Translations under genes and position numbers: made by a program
In this document: positions 1-13,093 of the stretch, piece by piece
Position numbering within the stretch: position 1 is the first letter of the stretch
Layout of the letters: the number at the start of each line of letters is the position of its first letter
The notes under the pieces: model-generated
The model's database searches: none
What the model saw: only the letters and a program-made list of their open reading frames with translations
Told to the model about the DNA's origin: nothing
Assembly: GCA_920105625.2 (NCBI GenBank)
Contig: OV050033.1
Coordinates: 97,316,918 to 97,380,917, forward strand
Direction: 5' to 3'
Length of the DNA: 64,000 nt
From: Clusia tigrina
Taxonomy: Eukaryota > Arthropoda > Insecta > Diptera > Clusiidae

Positions 1-196
1 CTATGCTACCCTTGATTCCCAAATCAAACACTGATAAAACTTCAAGTGGCCCTAACTTCTATACGGTACGTCCTACACCTATCAAAGCTTCCAACATACA
101 AATGCTTTGAACTTTTTACTGGAGCGTCATAAAACCTTGAAATTTTGTAACAATAAAGCACTCGAGCCTCTTGTCAATTTAAGCTATCGCTCAAAG
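1..196 (+). repeat. Reference monomer, subfamily A1 (HindIII + XhoI type)
   Basis: This is the first complete unit. Landmarks by unit position: hairpin TTGATT/AATCAA at 12-27, CAAGTGG at 43-49, CCCTAAC at 50-56, ACGGTACGTCC at 63-73, CACCTATC at 76-83, HindIII AAGCTT at 85-90, CTTTGAAC at 105-112, CTGGAGCGTCATAAAACC at 119-136, TTGAAATTTTG at 137-147, XhoI CTCGAG at 161-166, and TCGCTCAAAG at the end. Hand count gives 75 G+C of 196. A1 units dominate the left two thirds of the window. The last is at 49694-49889, and I saw none after it. Confidence 0.93.
12..27. repeat. Short perfect dyad (hairpin potential) in GATTCCC-type units
   Basis: TTGATT, loop CCCA, then AATCAA forms a perfect 6-bp inverted repeat with a 4-base loop. 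It recurs in every unit that reads GATTCCC. Units reading GAGTCCC (after CTACGCT) break one base pair of the stem, so in the dimeric zones intact and broken dyads alternate. A protein-binding or cruciform role is possible but not shown. Confidence 0.6.
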
Positions 197-392
197 CTAT
201 GCTACCCTTGATTCCCAAATCAAACACTGATAAAACTTCAAATGGCCCTAGCTTCTATACGGTACGTCCTACAATTATCAAAGTTTGCAACATACAAATG
301 CTTGTAACTTTTTACTGGAGCGTAAAAAAAACTTGAAACTTTGTAACACTAAAGTACGCGAGCCTCTTGTCAATTTAAGCTATCGCTCAAAG
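197..392 (+). repeat. Monomer subfamily B (A8-run, XhoI-lacking type)
   Basis: This unit differs from A1 at linked sites: CAAATGG for CAAGTGG, CTAGC for CTAAC, CAATTATC for CACCTATC, AAGTTTGC for AAGCTTCC, CTTGTAAC for CTTTGAAC, an A8 run (324-331) for CATAAAAC, TTGAAACTTTG, and ACTAAAGTACGCGAG in place of AATAAAGCACTCGAG. The XhoI site is lost. Length stays 196 bp because every difference is a substitution. B alternates with A1 near the left end and with A2 near the right end, so it is half of the dimeric unit in both zones. Confidence 0.93.
324..331 (+). repeat. A8 homopolymer tract diagnostic of B-type units
   Basis: After GGAGCGT, B-type units have eight A residues followed by CTTGAAA, where A-type units read CATAAAACC. 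This is the first example. The tract is eight long in the B units I checked except at 36495-36501 and 43354-43360, where it is seven. Both of those sit at junctions of multi-unit deletions. Confidence 0.85.
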
Positions 393-3136
393 CAATGCTA
401 CCCTTGATTCCCAAATCAAACACTGATAAAACTTCAAGTGGCCCTAACTTCTATACGGTACGTCCTACACCTATCAAAGCTTCCAACATACAAATGCTTT
501 GAACTTTTTACTGGAGCGTCATAAAACCTTGAAATTTTGTAACAATAAAGCACTCGAGCCTCTTGTCAATTTAAGCTATCGCTCAAAGCTATGCTACCCT
601 TGATTCCCAAATCAAACACTGATAAAACTTCAAATGGCCCTAGCTTCTATACGGTACGTCCTACAATTATCAAAGTTTGCAACATACAAATGCTTGTAAC
701 TTTTTACTGGAGCGTAAAAAAAACTTGAAACTTTGTAACACTAAAGTACGCGAGCCTCTTGTCAATTTAAGCTATCGCTCAAAGCAATGCTACCCTTGAT
801 TCCCAAATCAAACACTGATAAAACTTCAAGTGGCCCTAACTTCTATACGGTACGTCCTACACCTATCAAAGCTTCCAACATACAAATGCTTTGAACTTTT
901 TACTGGAGCGTCATAAAACCTTGAAATTTTGTAACAATAAAGCACTCGAGCCTCTTGTCAATTTAAGCTATCGTTCAAGGCTACGCTACCCTTGAGTCCC
1001 AAATCAAACACTGATAAAACTTCAAATGGCCCTAGCTTCTATACGGTACGTCCTACAATTATCAAAGTTTGCAACATACAAATGCTTGTAACTTCTTACT
1101 GGAGCGTAAAAAAAACTTGAAACTTTGTAACACTAAAGTACGCGAGCCTCTTGTCAATTTAAGCTATCGCTCAAAGCTATGCTACCCTTGATACCCAAAT
1201 CAAACACTGATAAAACTTCAAGTGGCCCTAACTTCTATACGGTACGTCCTACACCTATCAAAGCTTCCAACATACAAATGCTTTGAACTTTTTACTGGAG
1301 CGTCATAAAACCTTGATATTTTGTAACAATAAAGCACTCGAGCCTCTTGTCAATTTAAGCTATCGCTCAAAGCTATGCTACCCTTGATTCCCAAATCAAA
1401 CACTGATAAAACTTCAAGTGGCCCTAACTTCTATACGGTACGTCCTACACCTATCAAAGTTTGCAACATACAAATGCTTGTAACTTTTTACTGGAGCGTC
1501 ATAAAACCTGGAAATTTTGTAACAATAAAGCACTCGAGCCTCTTGTCAATTTAAGCTATCGTTCAAGGCTACGCTACCCTTGAGTCCCAAATCAAACACT
1601 GATAAAACTTCAAGTGGCCCTAACTTCTATACGGTACGTCCTACAATTATCAAAGTTTGCAACATACAAATGCTTGTAACTTTTTACTGGAGCGTCATAA
1701 AACCTTGATATTTTGTAACAATAAAGCACTCGAGCCTCTTGTCAATTTAAGCTATCGTTCAAGGCTACGCTACCCTTGAGTCCCAAATCAAACACTGATA
1801 AAACTTCAAGTGGCCCTAACTTCTATACGGTACGTCCTACACCTATCAAAGTTTGCAACATACAAATGCTTGTAACTTTTTACGGGAGCGTAAAAAAAAC
1901 TTGAAACTTTGTAACACTAAAGTACGCGAGCCTCTTGTCAATTTAAGCTATCGCTCAAAGCTATGCTACCCTTGATTCCCAAATCAAACACTGATAAAAC
2001 TTCAAATGGCCCTAGCTTCTATACGGTACGTCCTACAATTATCAAAGTTTGCAACATACAAATGCTTGTAACTTTTTACTGGAGCGTAAAAAAAACTTGA
2101 AACTTTATAACACTAAAGTACGCGAGCCTCTTGTCAATTTAAGCTATCGCTCAAAGCAATGCTACCCTTGATTCCCAAATCAAACACTGATAAAACTTCA
2201 AGTGGCCCTAACTTCTATACGGTACGTCCTACACCTATCAAAGCTTCCAACATACAAATGCTTTGAACTTTTTACTGGAGCGTCATAAAACCTTGATATT
2301 TTGTAACAATAAAGCACTCGAGCCTCTTGTCAATTTAAGCTATCGTTCAAGGCTACGCTACCCTTGAGTCCCAAATCAAACACTGATAAAACTTCAAATG
2401 GCCCTAGCTTCTATACGGTACGTCCTACAATTATCAAAGTTTGCAACATACAAATGCTTGTAACTTTTTACTGGAGCGTAAAAAAAACTTGAAACTTTGT
2501 AACACTAAAGTACGCGAGCCTCTTGTCAATTTAAGCTATCGCTCAAAGCTATGCTACCGTTGATTCCCAAATCAAACACTGATAAAACTTCAAATGGCCC
2601 TAGCTTCTATACGGTACGTCCTACAATTATCAAAGTTTGCAACATACAAATGCTTTGAACTTTTTACTGGAGCGTCATAAAACCTTGATATTTTGTAACA
2701 ATAAAGCACTCGAGCCTCTTGTCAATTTAAGCTATCGTTCAAGGCTACGCTACCCTTGAGTCCCAAATCAAACACTGATAAAACTTCAAATGGCCCTAGC
2801 TTCTATACGGTACGTCCTACAATTATCAAAGTTTGCAACATACAAATGCTTGTAACTTTTTACTGGAGCGTAAAAAAAACTTGAAACTTTGTAACACTAA
2901 AGTACGCGAGCCTCTTGTCAATTTAAGCTATCGCTCAAAGCTATGCTACCCTTGATTCCCAAATCAAACACTGATAAAACTTCAAGTGGCCCTAACTTCT
3001 ATACGGTACGTCCTACACCTATCAAAGCTTCCAACATACAAATGCTTTGAACTTTTTACTGGAGCGTCATAAAACCTTGATATTTTGTAACAATAAAGCA
3101 CTCGAGCCTCTTGTCAATTTAAGCTATCGCTCAAAG

Positions 3137-4439
3137 CTATGCTACCCTTGATTCCCAAATCAAACACTGATAAAACTTCAAGTGGCCCTAACTTCTATAC
3201 GGTACGTCCTACACCTATCAAAGCTTCCAACATACAAATGCTTTGAACTTTTTACTGGAGCGTCATAAAACCTTGAAATTTTGTAACAATAAAGCACTCG
3301 AGCCTCTTGTCAATTTAAGCTATCGCTCAAATCTATGCTACCCTTGATTCCCAAATCAAACACTGATAAAACTTCAAATGGCCCTAGCTTCTATACGGTA
3401 CGTCCTACAATTATCAAAGTTTGCAACATACAAATGCTTGTAACTTTTTACTGGAGCGTAAAAAAAACTTGAAACTTTGTAACACTAAAGTACGCGAGCC
3501 TCTTGTCAATTTAAGCTATCGCTCAAAGCAATGCTACCCTTGATTCCCAAATCAAACACTGATAAAACTTCAAGTGGCCCTAACTTCTATACGGTACGTC
3601 CTACACCTATCAAAGCTTCCAACATACAAATGCTTTGAACTTTTTACTGGAGCGTCATAAAACCTTGAAATTTTGTAACAATAAAGCACTCGAGCCTCTT
3701 GTCAATTTAAGCTATCGCTCAAAGCTATGCTACCCTTGATTCCCAAATCAAACACTGATAAAACTTCAAATGGCCCTAGCTTCTATACGGTACGTCCTAC
3801 AATTATCAAAGTTTGCAACATACAAATGCTTGTAACTTTTTACTGGAGCGTAAAAAAAACTTGAAACTTTGTAACACTAAAGTACGCGAGCCTCTTGTCA
3901 ATTTAAGCTATCGCTCAAAGCAATGCTACCCTTGATTCCCAAATCAAACACTGATAAAACTTCAAGTGGCCCTAACTTCTATACGGTACGTCCTACACCT
4001 ATCAAAGCTTCCAACATACAAATGCTTTGAACTTTTTACTGGAGCGTCATAAAACCTTGAAATTTTGTAACAATAAAGCACTCGAGCCTCTTGTCAATTT
4101 AAGCTATCGTTCAAGGCTACGCTACCCTTGAGTCCCAAATCAAACACTGATAAAACTTCAAATGGCCCTAGCTTCTATACGGTACGTCCTACAATTATCA
4201 AAGTTTGCAACATACAAATGCTTGTAACTTCTTACTGGAGCGTAAAAAAAACTTGAAACTTTGTAACACTAAAGTACGCGAGCCTCTTGTCAATTTAAGC
4301 TATCGCTCAAAGCTATGCTACCCTTGATACCCAAATCAAACACTGATAAAACTTCAAGTGGCCCTAACTTCTATACGGTACGTCCTACACCTATCAAAGC
4401 TTCCAACATACAAATGCTTTGAACTTTTTACTGGAGCGT
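3137..4439 (+). repeat. 16-unit-spaced segmental duplication, copy 2
   Basis: This is the partner of 1-1303. By eye I found one difference over about 1.3 kb: T at 3332, giving TCAAAT where copy 1 has TCAAAG. Such near-identity, while neighbouring units differ at many sites, indicates a recent multi-unit duplication rather than unit-by-unit homogenisation. Confidence 0.88.
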
Positions 4440-4650
4440 AAAAAAAACTTGAAACTTTGTAACAATAAAGCACTCGAGCCTCTTGTCAATTTAAGCTATC
4501 GTTCAAGGCTACGCTACCCTTGAGTCCCAAATCAAACACTGATAAAACTTCAAATGGCCCTAGCTTCTATACGGTACGTCCTACAATTATCAAAGTTTGC
4601 AACATACAAATGCTTGTAACTTTTTACTGGAGCGTCATAAAACCTTGATA

Positions 4651-6573
4651 GTTTGTAACAATAAAGCACTCGAGCCTCTTGTCAATTTAAGCTATCGCTC
4701 AAAGCTATGCTACCCTTGATTCCCAAATCAAACACTGATAAAACTTCAAGTGGCCCTAACTTCTATACGGTACGTCCTACACCTATCAAAGTTTGCAACA
4801 TACAAATGCTTGTAACTTTTTACTGGAGCGTCATAAAACCTTGAAACTTTGTAACACTAAAGTACGCGAGCCTCTTGTCAATTTAAGCTATCGCTCAAAG
4901 CTATGCTACCCTTGATTCCCAAATCAAACACTGATAAAACTTCAAGTGGCCCTAACTTCTATACGGTACGTCCTACAATTATCAAAGTTTGCAACATACA
5001 AATGCTTGTAACTTTTTACTGGAGCGTCATAAAACCTTGATATTTTGTAACAATAAAGCACTCGAGCCTCTTGTCAATTTAAGCTATCGTTCAAGGCTAC
5101 GCTACCCTTGAGTCCCAAATCAAACACTGATAAAACTTCAAGTGGCCCTAACTTCTATACGGTACGTCCTACACCTATCAAAGTTTGCAACATACAAATG
5201 CTTGTAACTTTTTACTGGAGCGTCATAAAACCTTGATATTTTGTAACAATAAAGCACTCGAGCCTCTTGTCTATTTAAGCTACCGTTCAAGGCTACGCTA
5301 CCCTTGAGTCCCAAATCAAACACTGATAAAACTTCAAGTGGCCCTAACTTCTATACGGTACGTCCTACACCTATCAAAGCTTCCAACATACAAATGCTTT
5401 GAACTTTTTACTGGAGCGTCATAAAACCTTGAAACTTTGTAACACTAAAGTACGCGAGCCTCTGGTCAATTTAAGCTATCGCTCAAAGCTATGCTACCCT
5501 TGATTCCCAAATCAAACACTGATAAAACTTCAAGTGGCCCTAACTTCTATACGGTACGTCCTACAATTATCAAAGTTTGCAACATACAAATGCTTGTAAC
5601 TTTTTACTGGAGCGTCATAAAACCTTGATATTTTGTAACAATAAAGCACTCGAGCCTCTTGTCAATTTAAGCTATCGTTCAAGGCTACGCTACCCTTGAG
5701 TCCCAAATCAAACACTGATAAAACTTCAAGTGGCCCTAACTTCTATACGGTACGTCCTACACCTATCAAAGCTTCCAACATACAAATGCTTGTAACTTTT
5801 TACGGGAGCGTAAAAAAAACTTGAAACTTTGTAACACTAAAGTACGCGAGCCTCTTGTCAATTTAAGCTATCGCTCAAAGCTATGCTACCCTTGATTCCC
5901 AAATCAAACACTGATAAAACTTCAAGTGGCCCTAACTTCTATACGGTACGTCCTACAATTATCAAAGTTTGCAACATACAAATGCTTGTAACTTTTTACT
6001 GGAGCGTAAAAAAAACTTGAAACTTTGTAACACTAAAGTACGCGAGCCTCTTGTCAATTTAAGCTATCGCTCAAAGCTATGCTACCCTTGATTCCCAAAT
6101 CAAACACTGATAAAACTTCAAGTGGCCCTAACTTCTATACGGTACGTCCTACACCTATCAAAGCTTCCAACATACAAATGCTTGTAACTTTTTACTGGAG
6201 CGTCATAAAACCTTGATATTTTGTAACAATAAAGCACTCGAGCCTCTTGTCAATTTAAGCTATCGTTCAAGGCTACGCTACCCTTGAGTCACAAATCAAA
6301 CATTGATAAAACTTCAAATGGCCCTAACTTCTATACGGTACGTCCTACACCTATCAAAGTTTGCAACATACAAATGCTTGTAACTTTTTACTGGAGCGTA
6401 AAAAAAACTTGAAACTTTGTAACACTAAAGTACGCGAGCCTCTTGTCAATTTAAGCTATCGCTCAAAGCTATGCTACCCTTGATTCCCAAATCAAACACT
6501 GATAAAACTTCAAGTGGCCCTAACTTCTATACGGTACGTCCTACACCTATCAAAGCTTCCAACATACAAATGC
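4651..6573 (+). repeat. Higher-order block, copy 1 (GATAGTTTG-anchored)
   Basis: The block starts with the rare TTGATAGTTTG variant (GTTTG at 4651), then runs in fixed order through a unit with GTCTATTTAAGCTACC (about 5270), one with CTCTGGTCAAT (5461), one with TTTACGGGAGCG and one with GAGTCACAAATCAAACATTG (6291). The same order returns at 6807 (offset 2156, 11 units) and 9355 (offset 4704, 24 units). The GAGTCACAA variant appears again two units later, at 6683. Confidence 0.88.
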
Positions 6574-6806
6574 TTGTAACTTTTTACTGGAGCGTCATAA
6601 AACCTTGATATTTTGTAACAATAAAGCACTCGAGCCTCTTGTCAATTTAAGCTATCGTTCAAGGCTACGCTACCCTTGAGTCACAAATCAAACATTGATA
6701 AAACTTCAAGTGGCCCTAACTTCTATACGGTACGTCCTACACCTATCAAAGCTTCCAACATACAAATGCTTGTAACTTTTTACTGGAGCGTCATAAAACC
6801 TTGATA

Positions 6807-8249
6807 GTTTGTAACAATAAAGCACTCGAGCCTCTTGTCAATTTAAGCTATCGCTCAAAGCTATGCTACCCTTGATTCCCAAATCAAACACTGATAAAAC
6901 TTCAAGTGGCCCTAACTTCTATACGGTACGTCCTACACCTATCAAAGTTTGCAACATACAAATGCTTGTAACTTTTTACTGGAGCGTCATAAAACCTTGA
7001 AACTTTGTAACACTAAAGTACGCGAGCCTCTTGTCAATTTAAGCTATCGCTCAAAGCTATGCTACCCTTGATTCCCAAATCAAACACTGATAAAACTTCA
7101 AGTGGCCCTAACTTCTATACGGTACGTCCTACAATTATCAAAGTTTGCAACATACAAATGCTTGTAACTTTTTACTGGAGCGTCATAAAACCTTGATATT
7201 TTGTAACAATAAAGCACTCGAGCCTCTTGTCAATTTAAGCTATCGTTCAAGGCTACGCTACCCTTGAGTCCCAAATCAAACACTGATAAAACTTCAAGTG
7301 GCCCTAACTTCTATACGGTACGTCCTACACCTATCAAAGTTTGCAACATACAAATGCTTGTAACTTTTTACTGGAGCGTCATAAAACCTTGATATTTTGT
7401 AACAATAAAGCACTCGAGCCTCTTGTCTATTTAAGCTACCGTTCAAGGCTACGCTACCCTTGAGTCCCAAATCAAACACTGATAAAACTTCAAGTGGCCC
7501 TAACTTCTATACGGTACGTCCTACACCTATCAAAGCTTCCAACATACAAATGCTTTGAACTTTTTACTGGAGCGTCATAAAACCTTGAAACTTTGTAACA
7601 CTAAAGTACGCGAGCCTCTGGTCAATTTAAGCTATCGCTCAAAGCTATGCTACCCTTGATTCCCAAATCAAACACTGATAAAACTTCAAGTGGCCCTAAC
7701 TTCTATACGGTACGTCCTACAATTATCAAAGTTTGCAACATACAAATGCTTGTAACTTTTTACTGGAGCGTCATAAAACCTTGATATTTTGTAACAATAA
7801 AGCACTCGAGCCTCTTGTCAATTTAAGCTATCGTTCAAGGCTACGCTACCCTTGAGTCCCAAATCAAACACTGATAAAACTTCAAGTGGCCCTAACTTCT
7901 ATACGGTACGTCCTACACCTATCAAAGCTTCCAACATACAAATGCTTGTAACTTTTTACGGGAGCGTAAAAAAAACTTGAAACTTTGTAACACTAAAGTA
8001 CGCGAGCCTCTTGTCAATTTAAGCTATCGCTCAAAGCTATGCTACCCTTGATTCCCAAATCAAACACTGATAAAACTTCAAGTGGCCCTAACTTCTATAC
8101 GGTACGTCCTACAATTATCAAAGTTTGCAACATACAAATGCTTGTAACTTTTTACTGGAGCGTAAAAAAAACTTGAAACTTTGTAACACTAAAGTACGCG
8201 AGCCTCTTGTCAATTTAAGCTATCGCTCAAAGCTATGCTACCCTTGATT
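6807..8249 (+). repeat. Higher-order block, copy 2
   Basis: Matches 4651-6093 at offset 2156, including GTCTATTTAAGCTACC (about 7427), CTCTGGTCAAT (7617) and TTTACGGGAGCG. It departs at about 8250, where GATTCCGAAATC and CAAGAGGCC begin a different run of units. It therefore stops short of the GAGTCACAA unit found in copies 1 and 3. Confidence 0.87.
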
Positions 8250-9354
8250 CCGAAATCAAACACTGATAAAATTTCAAGAGGCCCTAACTTCTATACGGTA
8301 CGTCCTACACCTATCAAAGTTTGCAACATACAAATGCTTGCAACTTTTTACTGGAGCGTCATAAAACCTTGATATTTTGTAACAATAAAGCACTCGAGCC
8401 TCTTGTCAATTTAAGCTATCGTTCAAGGCTACGCTACCCTTGAGTCCCAAATCAAACACTGATAAAACTTCAAATGGCCCTAGCTTCTATACGGTACGTC
8501 CTACAATTATCAAAGTTTGCAACATACAAATGCTTGTAACTTTTTACTGGAGCGTAAAAAAAACTTGAAACTTTGTAACACTAAAGTACGCGAGCCTCTT
8601 GTCAATTTAAGCTATCGCTCAAAGCTATGCTACCCTTGATTCCCAAATCAAACACTGATAAAACTTCAAGTGGCCCTAACTTCTATACGGTACGTCCTAC
8701 ACCTATCAAAGCTTCCAACATACAAATGCTTTGAACTTTTTACTGGAGCGTCATAAAACCTTGAAATTTTGTAACAATAAAGCACTCGAGCCTCTTGTCA
8801 ATTTAAGCTATCGTTCAAGGCTACGCTACCCTTGAGTCCCAAATCAAACACTGATAAAACTTCAAATGGCCCTAGCTTCTATACGGTACGTCCTACAATT
8901 ATCAAAGTTTGCAACATACAAATGCTTGTAACTTTTTACTGGAGCGTAAAAAAAACTTGAAACTTTGTAACACTAAAGTACGCGAGCCTCTTGTCAATTT
9001 AAGCTATCGCTCAAATCTATGCTACCCTTGATTCCCAAATCAAACACTGATAAAACTTCAAGTGGCCCTAACTTCTATACGGTACGTCCTACACCTATCA
9101 AAGCTTCCAACATACAAATGCTTTGAACTTTTTACTGGAGCGTCATAAAACCTTGAAATTTTGTAACAATAAAGCACTCGAGCCTCTTGTCAATTTAAGC
9201 TATCGTTCAAGGCTACGCTACCCTTGAGTCCCAAATCAAACACTGATAAAACTTCAAATGGCCCTAGCTTCTATACGGTACGTCCTACAATTATCAAAGT
9301 TTGCAACATACAAATGCTTGTAACTTTTTACTGGGGCGTCATAAAACCTTGATA

Positions 9355-11277
9355 GTTTGTAACAATAAAGCACTCGAGCCTCTTGTCAATTTAAGCTATC
9401 GCTCAAAGCTATGCTACCCTTGATTCCCAAATCAAACACTGATAAAACTTCAAGTGGCCCTAACTTCTATACGGTACGTCCTACACCTATCAAAGTTTGC
9501 AACATACAAATGCTTGTAACTTTTTACTGGAGCGTCATAAAACCTTGAAACTTTGTAACACTAAAGTACGCGAGCCTCTTGTCAATTTAAGCTATCGCTC
9601 AAAGCTATGCTACCCTTGATTCCCAAATCAAACACTGATAAAACTTCAAGTGGCCCTAACTTCTATACGGTACGTCCTACAATTATCAAAGTTTGCAACA
9701 TACAAATGCTTGTAACTTTTTACTGGAGCGTCATAAAACCTTGATATTTTGTAACAATAAAGCACTCGAGCCTCTTGTCAATTTAAGCTATCGTTCAAGG
9801 CTACGCTACCCTTGAGTCCCAAATCAAACACTGATAAAACTTCAAGTGGCCCTAACTTCTATACGGTACGTCCTACACCTATCAAAGTTTGCAACATACA
9901 AATGCTTGTAACTTTTTACTGGAGCGTCATAAAACCTTGATATTTTGTAACAATAAAGCACTCGAGCCTCTTGTCTATTTAAGCTACCGTTCAAGGCTAC
10001 GCTACCCTTGAGTCCCAAATCAAACACTGATAAAACTTCAAGTGGCCCTAACTTCTATACGGTACGTCCTACACCTATCAAAGCTTCCAACATACAAATG
10101 CTTTGAACTTTTTACTGGAGCGTCATAAAACCTTGAAACTTTGTAACACTAAAGTACGCGAGCCTCTGGTCAATTTAAGCTATCGCTCAAAGCTATGCTA
10201 CCCTTGATTCCCAAATCAAACACTGATAAAACTTCAAGTGGCCCTAACTTCTATACGGTACGTCCTACAATTATCAAAGTTTGCAACATACAAATGCTTG
10301 TAACTTTTTACTGGAGCGTCATAAAACCTTGATATTTTGTAACAATAAAGCACTCGAGCCTCTTGTCAATTTAAGCTATCGTTCAAGGCTACGCTACCCT
10401 TGAGTCCCAAATCAAACACTGATAAAACTTCAAGTGGCCCTAACTTCTATACGGTACGTCCTACACCTATCAAAGCTTCCAACATACAAATGCTTGTAAC
10501 TTTTTACGGGAGCGTAAAAAAAACTTGAAACTTTGTAACACTAAAGTACGCGAGCCTCTTGTCAATTTAAGCTATCGCTCAAAGCTATGCTACCCTTGAT
10601 TCCCAAATCAAACACTGATAAAACTTCAAGTGGCCCTAACTTCTATACGGTACGTCCTACAATTATCAAAGTTTGCAACATACAAATGCTTGTAACTTTT
10701 TACTGGAGCGTAAAAAAAACTTGAAACTTTGTAACACTAAAGTACGCGAGCCTCTTGTCAATTTAAGCTATCGCTCAAAGCTATGCTACCCTTGATTCCC
10801 AAATCAAACACTGATAAAACTTCAAGTGGCCCTAACTTCTATACGGTACGTCCTACACCTATCAAAGCTTCCAACATACAAATGCTTGTAACTTTTTACT
10901 GGAGCGTCATAAAACCTTGATATTTTGTAACAATAAAGCACTCGAGCCTCTTGTCAATTTAAGCTATCGTTCAAGGCTACGCTACCCTTGAGTCACAAAT
11001 CAAACATTGATAAAACTTCAAATGGCCCTAACTTCTATACGGTACGTCCTACACCTATCAAAGTTTGCAACATACAAATGCTTGTAACTTTTTACTGGAG
11101 CGTAAAAAAAACTTGAAACTTTGTAACACTAAAGTACGCGAGCCTCTTGTCAATTTAAGCTATCGCTCAAAGCTATGCTACCCTTGATTCCCAAATCAAA
11201 CACTGATAAAACTTCAAGTGGCCCTAACTTCTATACGGTACGTCCTACACCTATCAAAGCTTCCAACATACAAATGC
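9355..11277 (+). repeat. Higher-order block, copy 3
   Basis: Matches 4651-6573 at offset 4704 (24 units), carrying GATAGTTTG, GTCTATTTAAGCTACC (about 9975), CTCTGGTCAAT (10165) and GAGTCACAA (10995). It diverges where copy 1 has CTTGTAAC and this copy has CTTTGAAC. A further GTCTATTTAAGCTACC unit lies outside the block at about 11739. Confidence 0.87.
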
Positions 11278-13093
11278 TTTGAACTTTTTACTGGAGCGTC
11301 ATAAAACCTTGAAACTTTGTAACACTAAAGTACGCGAGCCTCTTGTCAATTTAAGCTATCGCTCAAAGCTATGCTACCCTTGATTCCCAAATCAAACACT
11401 GATAAAACTTCAAGTGGCCCTAACTTCTATACGGTACGTCCTACAATTATCAAAGTTTGCAACATACAAATGCTTGTAACTTTTTACTGGAGCGTCATAA
11501 AACCTTGATATTTTGTAACAATAAAGCACTCGAGCCTCTTGTCAATTTAAGCTATCGTTCAAGGCTACGCTACCCTTGAGTCCCAAATCAAACACTGATA
11601 AAACTTCAAGTGGCCCTAACTTCTATACGGTACGTCCTACACCTATCAAAGTTTGCAACATACAAATGCTTGTAACTTTTTACTGGAGCGTCATAAAACC
11701 TTGATATTTTGTAACAATAAAGCACTCGAGCCTCTTGTCTATTTAAGCTACCGTTCAAGGCTACGCTACCCTTGAGTCCCAAATCAAACACTGATAAAAC
11801 TTCAAGTGGCCCTAACTTCTATACGGTACGTCCTACACCTATCAAAGTTTTCAACATACAAATGCTTGTAACTTTTTACTGGAGCGTCATAAAACCTTGA
11901 TATTTTGTAACAATAAAGCACTCGAGCCTCTTGTCAATTTAAGCTATCGTTCAAGGCTACGCTACCCTTGAGTCCCAAATCAAACACTGATAAAACTTCA
12001 AGTGGCCCTAACTTCTATACGGTACGTCCTACAATTATCAAAGTTTGCAACATACAAATGCTTGTAACTTTTTACTGGAGCGTCATAAAACCTTGATATT
12101 TTGTAACAATAAAGCACTCGAGCCTCTTGTGAATTTAAGCTATCGTTCAAGGCTACGCTACCCTTGAGTCCCAAATCAAACACTGATAAAACTTCAAATG
12201 GCCCTAGCTTCTATACGGTACGTCCTACAATTATCAAAGTTTGCAACATACAAATGCTTGTAACTTTTTACTGGAGCGTAAAAAAAACTTGAAACTTTGT
12301 AACACTAAAGTACGCGAGCCTCTTGTAAATTTAAGCTATCGCTCAAAGCTATGCTACCCTTGATTCCCAAATCAAACACTGATAAAACTTCAAGTGGCCC
12401 TAACTTCTATACGGTACGTCCTACACCTATCAAAGCTTCCAACATACAAATGCTTTGAACTTTTTACTGGAGCGTCATAAAACCTTGAAACTTTGTAACA
12501 CTAAAGTACGCGAGCCTCTTGTCAATTTAAGCTATCGCTCAAAGCTATGCTACCCTTGATTCCCAAATCAAAAACTGATAAAACTTCAAGTGGCCCTAAC
12601 TTCTATACGGTACGTCCTACAATTATCAAAGTTTGCAACATACAAATGCTTGTAACTTTTTACTGGAGCGTCATAAAATCTTGATATTTTGTAACAATAA
12701 AGCACTCGAGCCTCTTGTCAATTGAAGCTATCGTTCAAGGCTACGCTACCCTTGAGTCCCAAATCAAACACTGATAAAACTTCAAGTGGCCCTAACTTCT
12801 ATACGGTACGTCCTACAATTATCAAAGTTTGCAACATACAAATGCTTGTAACTTTTTACTGGAGCGTCATAAAACCTTGATATTTTGTAACAATAAAGCA
12901 CTCGAGCCTCTTGTCAATTTAAGCTATCGTTCAAAGCTATGCTACCCTTGATTCCCAAATCAAACACTGATAAAACTTCAAGTGGCCCTAACTTCTATAC
13001 GGTACGTCCTACACCTATCAAAGCTTCCAACATACAAATGCTTTGAACTTTTTACTGGAGCGTCATAAAACCTTGAAATTTTGTAACAATAAA

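Larger units (their letters stand above)
1..1303 (+). repeat. 16-unit-spaced segmental duplication, copy 1
   Basis: Positions 1-1303 match 3137-4439 at a constant offset of 3136 bp (16 units). Shared rare variants are AACTTCTTACTGG (near 1091 and 4227) and GATACCC (near 1190 and 4326), together with the same order of CTATGCT, CAATGCT and CTACGCT units. The match ends where this copy reads GTCATAAAACC and the other reads the A8 run. A shorter third version lies at 25588 to about 26300. Confidence 0.88.

Noticed and set aside
50..56. Telomere-like CCCTAA in each A-type unit
   Set aside because: It is a single hexamer per unit, never in tandem, and changed to CCCTAG in B units. It is not a telomeric tract.
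5138..5323. A 61-codon minus-strand open frame with identical copies at 7294-7479, 9842-10027 and 11606-11791, and variants at 11998, 13370 and 31313
   Set aside because: It is satellite sequence. The frame opens only where rare substitutions (for example TCTATTTAAGCTACC) remove stops, and the copies are identical because the block was duplicated. There is no ribosome or promoter context and no domain.
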